Shown one piece after another: positions 63,401-64,000 of a DNA stretch of 64,000 bases. How positions within the stretch are numbered: position 1 is the stretch's first letter; every line of letters starts with the position of its first letter. The position numbers were made by a program, and so were the translations under genes. The notes under the pieces were generated by a model that was given only the letters and a program-made list of their open reading frames with translations, did no database searches and was not told where the DNA came from. The DNA is from Onchocerca lupi (lineage: Eukaryota > Nematoda > Chromadorea > Rhabditida > Onchocercidae), in contig JAOVVO010000163.1 in the NCBI GenBank assembly GCA_028564675.1, positions 1 to 64,000 of the forward strand. The letters are read 5' to 3'.

Positions 63401-63704
63401 TATGACCATTATTGGTAGCGATGAAATAGCTGTTCCACCTGGAACCGTTCAAAATAAACAATCCAAACGACATACACCAGTAATACTGCGAAGTATCGGG
63501 AAGAATAGTAGTAACAATAATAATAGTAATCATAATAGTAATAGTAAAATACAACAACCGTTACAAACCGCAAATATCAAAATGGATGATAATTTTAAGC
63601 GTCCTGATTCGGTATCATCACAACAGACTTTCATTCTCGAAAATAGCCAACGGCGACCATTGGTTGCACGAGATCCGTTTAAAATTGGTTTCGTTTTTAA
63701 ATGA
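45417..63704 (+). CDS. armc-9: ARMC9-like armadillo-repeat protein, host gene of lin-4
   Basis: ARMC9 acts at the ciliary basal body (Joubert syndrome gene in humans). Exons: 45417-45467, 46432-46593, 47047-47205, 47525-47626, 48015-48146, 48391-48498, 48614-48747, 49429-49564, 50115-50204, 50509-50738, 51189-51399, 52715-52883, 62917-62972, 63261-63704; 2184 nt, 727 aa (human about 818). Motifs shared with human ARMC9: LEFNIHLYFVTFPL, FALPYVAEPEKHPVFREL, LLLQALRQ, the armadillo region (about 330-580) with ALLLNLCLDPSGRSAASRVA and INGILFTILGIAQIKARVKE, and LDELFGEKLLIAKFCLADT. The coiled-coil stretch NELLEKKCRKLQYDYY is at about 163-178. The C-terminus is low-complexity (NSSNNNNSNHNSNS). The N-terminal LisH domain of the human protein is not encoded by the exons found, so a 5' exon may be missing. 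The exon 7 donor (TT|GTTCGT) is unusual and that boundary is less sure. AATAAA at 63741-63746. Confidence 0.88.
45690..45855. repeat. TTCGTAATA minisatellite in ARMC9 intron 1
   Basis: About fourteen imperfect copies of TTTCGTAATA (with TTCGTAATC, TTCGCAGTA and similar variants) in about 165 bases, all in intron 1. Confidence 0.85.
46540..46724 (+). repeat. Tandem duplication of ARMC9 exon 2 3' end plus donor
   Basis: 46540-46625 (exon 2 3' part, donor at 46593/46594, first intron bases) is repeated at about 46641-46724, a period of about 101 bases. Shared blocks include GAATTTAATAT, TTTCACTTTGTAAATCAC versus TTCCACTTCGTAAATCAC, and GATATCATTCCTTATCA. The copy has lost its GT donor (CACCAACTTTTG) and reading frame. 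Confidence 0.85.
48266..48390 (+). repeat. Duplicated 3' splice-site region before ARMC9 exon 6
   Basis: ATTAATTTATTACGGCAG, the acceptor of exon 6, has an upstream near-copy ATTAATTTATTGCAAG about 97 bases earlier, both preceded by TC(A/G)CCTG(A/G)A. The motif TCACCTGAATAT recurs inside exon 6. Confidence 0.5.
51385..51490 (+). repeat. Tandem duplication across the ARMC9 exon 11 donor
   Basis: GATCATAAATTACAG|GTAT, the exon 11 3' end and donor (51399/51400), is repeated exactly 50 bases downstream (51435 onward, second junction at 51449/51450), together with GATAAAAA and AAAAATCTTAATCA. Both donors look equally good. Confidence 0.9.
54560..55090. repeat. Degenerate ~100 bp tandem repeat with a perfect hairpin
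   Basis: Four to five diverged units contain TTTCTA(A/G)ATTATCACT, CAGAATTCG, TTTCTTGTCGA and TTGCGCTT. One unit is closed by a perfect inverted repeat: TTATCACTATCAGTTATC (54961-54978) pairs fully with 54985-55002 across a 6-base loop. Confidence 0.75.
55398..55560. repeat. GA-rich tract
   Basis: Purine-rich run with (GA)10-like core at 55401-55420 and GAGAGGAGGAGAGAGA-like blocks to 55556. Confidence 0.85.
55782..55870. repeat. CA/CATA-rich microsatellite
   Basis: Imperfect ACACA/ACATACA repeat. It gives rise to long but meaningless ORFs on both strands. Confidence 0.85.
56750..57270. repeat. Degenerate ~110-170 bp tandem repeat
   Basis: Units contain TCTCGAT(C/T)T or TCTTGATTTGA, GAAGTAATTTTC-like and GAGAATTTCT..ACTTTACCTA segments (near 56765, 56868, 57010 and 57165). 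Confidence 0.65.
57720..57930. repeat. Degenerate ~46 bp tandem repeat
   Basis: Five units around AAGTTCATAATT(T)CAATGACTCATG, with spacings of about 45-50 bases. Confidence 0.8.
59600..59970. repeat. TG-rich microsatellite region
   Basis: Begins with TGTGCGTGTGCGCGTGCATG at about 59609 and continues as diverged TGTATGTG/ATACGTG repeats, including a duplicated block with ATGATACGTGA(A/T)AT at about 59780 and 59890. Confidence 0.8.
60915..61172. repeat. Trinucleotide GTC/CTG repeat patches
   Basis: GTCGTCGTCGCCGTCGTCG at about 60935-60960 and (TGC)n at about 61120-61140, ending in the short perfect palindrome CCACTGCTGCGGCAGTGG at about 61154-61171. Confidence 0.8.
61505..61581. repeat. (TG)n microsatellite
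   Basis: Two pure TG runs of nine or more units joined by CACATATATGCGTGTATGTA. Confidence 0.9.
62672..62757 (+). ncRNA. lin-4: lin-4 (miR-125 family) microRNA precursor in the ARMC9 intron
   Basis: The mature arm is 62684-62704 (21 nt). It starts TCCCTGAGACCTC, so it has the lin-4/miR-125 seed CCCTGAG and is identical to C. elegans lin-4 over its first 13 bases, then diverges (TGCTGCGA). The hairpin is clear: TTGT (62673-62676)/ACAA (62753-62756), GACC (62677-62680)/GGTC (62743-62746), CCCTGAG (62685-62691)/CTCAGGG (62732-62738), TGCTG (62697-62701)/CAGCA (62720-62724), GACA (62703-62706)/TGTC (62715-62718), with loop 62707-62714. lin-4 represses lin-14 and lin-28 to advance larval development. 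It lies on the host strand about 160 bases before ARMC9 exon 13. The same nesting is known in C. elegans (host F59G1.4). It is one of the few GC-rich patches in its surroundings. Confidence 0.95.
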
Positions 63705-64000
63705 TTTTATGAGACTTTTAATTTAAGAAGAAAGCAAATAAATAAACTTTATGGAAGAGCAATGAATCGTATATTTGATATTCATTTTGCTTTTAAGTTC
63801 TTCAATTACTCAACAATCTGAAGGCGTTTTGCGCTCGAAATCGATAATTTGTAAGCTGGCAAACAATTTTAGTCATTTTTTCTTCCTTTTTTTCTCATTC
63901 TAAGTAACAAGACACATCATATTACTAACAATTTAATCATATATACTGAACATTAAATTCATAAACAAGTTTTTTTTTCGATATTTTCGAATATATTTGC
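63705..64000. other. 3' flank of ARMC9
   Basis: Contains overlapping AATAAA signals at 63737-63746 shortly after the stop codon, then unremarkable AT-rich DNA to the window end. Confidence 0.6.
63741..63746 (+). terminator. Polyadenylation signal of ARMC9
   Basis: AATAAA, one of two overlapping copies, 37 bases beyond the stop codon at 63702-63704. Confidence 0.6.

Noticed and set aside
1..64000. tRNA, rRNA, spliceosomal RNA, SL RNA or Wolbachia-derived inserts
   Set aside because: No GGTTCGAATCC-type T arms, no SL or U-snRNA core motifs and no bacterial-like long ORFs were seen by eye; a covariance-model search could still find one.

Overview
The window is nuclear DNA of a nematode, most likely a clade III (Spirurina, filarial-type) parasite. 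The reasons are: very AT-rich DNA full of A/T homopolymers; short exons with AG|GT introns; polypyrimidine-AG sites just upstream of start codons, as expected for spliced-leader trans-splicing; gene families that match worm genes; and a lin-4 microRNA whose mature arm diverges after the seed in the way I recall for filarial worms. I reconstructed exons by hand. In six of the seven protein-gene models the exon lengths sum to an exact multiple of three; the seventh (ufd-2) is one base short, which is itself reported.

Layout. (1) 3.9-16.0 kb, minus strand: two tandem, intact, nine-exon genes for the pyruvate dehydrogenase E1 alpha subunit (397 and 402 aa), with a broken partial third copy of exon 5 plus adjoining intron between them. 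(2) 16.0-22.4 kb: intergenic, with a possible LTR-like remnant near 19.6-19.9 kb. (3) 22.4-30.9 kb, minus: 24-exon ufd-2 (UBE4B type U-box ubiquitin chain elongation factor). (4) 31.8-35.8 kb, plus: two tandem four-exon paralogues of the PLGRKT (DUF2368) small membrane protein, the first head-to-head with ufd-2. (5) 36.5-39.6 kb, minus: ten-exon ERK5/SMA-5/MPK-2-type MAP kinase with a T-Q-Y activation motif. (6) 45.4-63.7 kb, plus: fourteen-exon ARMC9 orthologue (727 aa, basal-body/cilium protein) whose intron 12 is about 10 kb long.

The most important object is a hairpin at 62.67-62.76 kb near the 3' end of that giant intron, on the host strand. It carries the lin-4/miR-125 seed and folds as a pre-miRNA. 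In C. elegans lin-4 also sits in an intron of a host gene (F59G1.4, which I recall as the ARMC9-like gene), so the nesting of the heterochronic microRNA inside ARMC9 appears to be conserved.

A second theme, not explained by standard annotation, is repeated tandem duplication of the 5' ends of introns. In at least five introns of four genes, short tandem repeats start at, or cover, the 5' splice site, so decoy donor sites follow the true one. A related triplication covers the trans-splice acceptor of the first PLGRKT gene. The genes do not form one pathway. Likely functional pairs are the two E1 alpha paralogues, the two PLGRKT paralogues (possibly an operon), and ARMC9 with its intronic microRNA.
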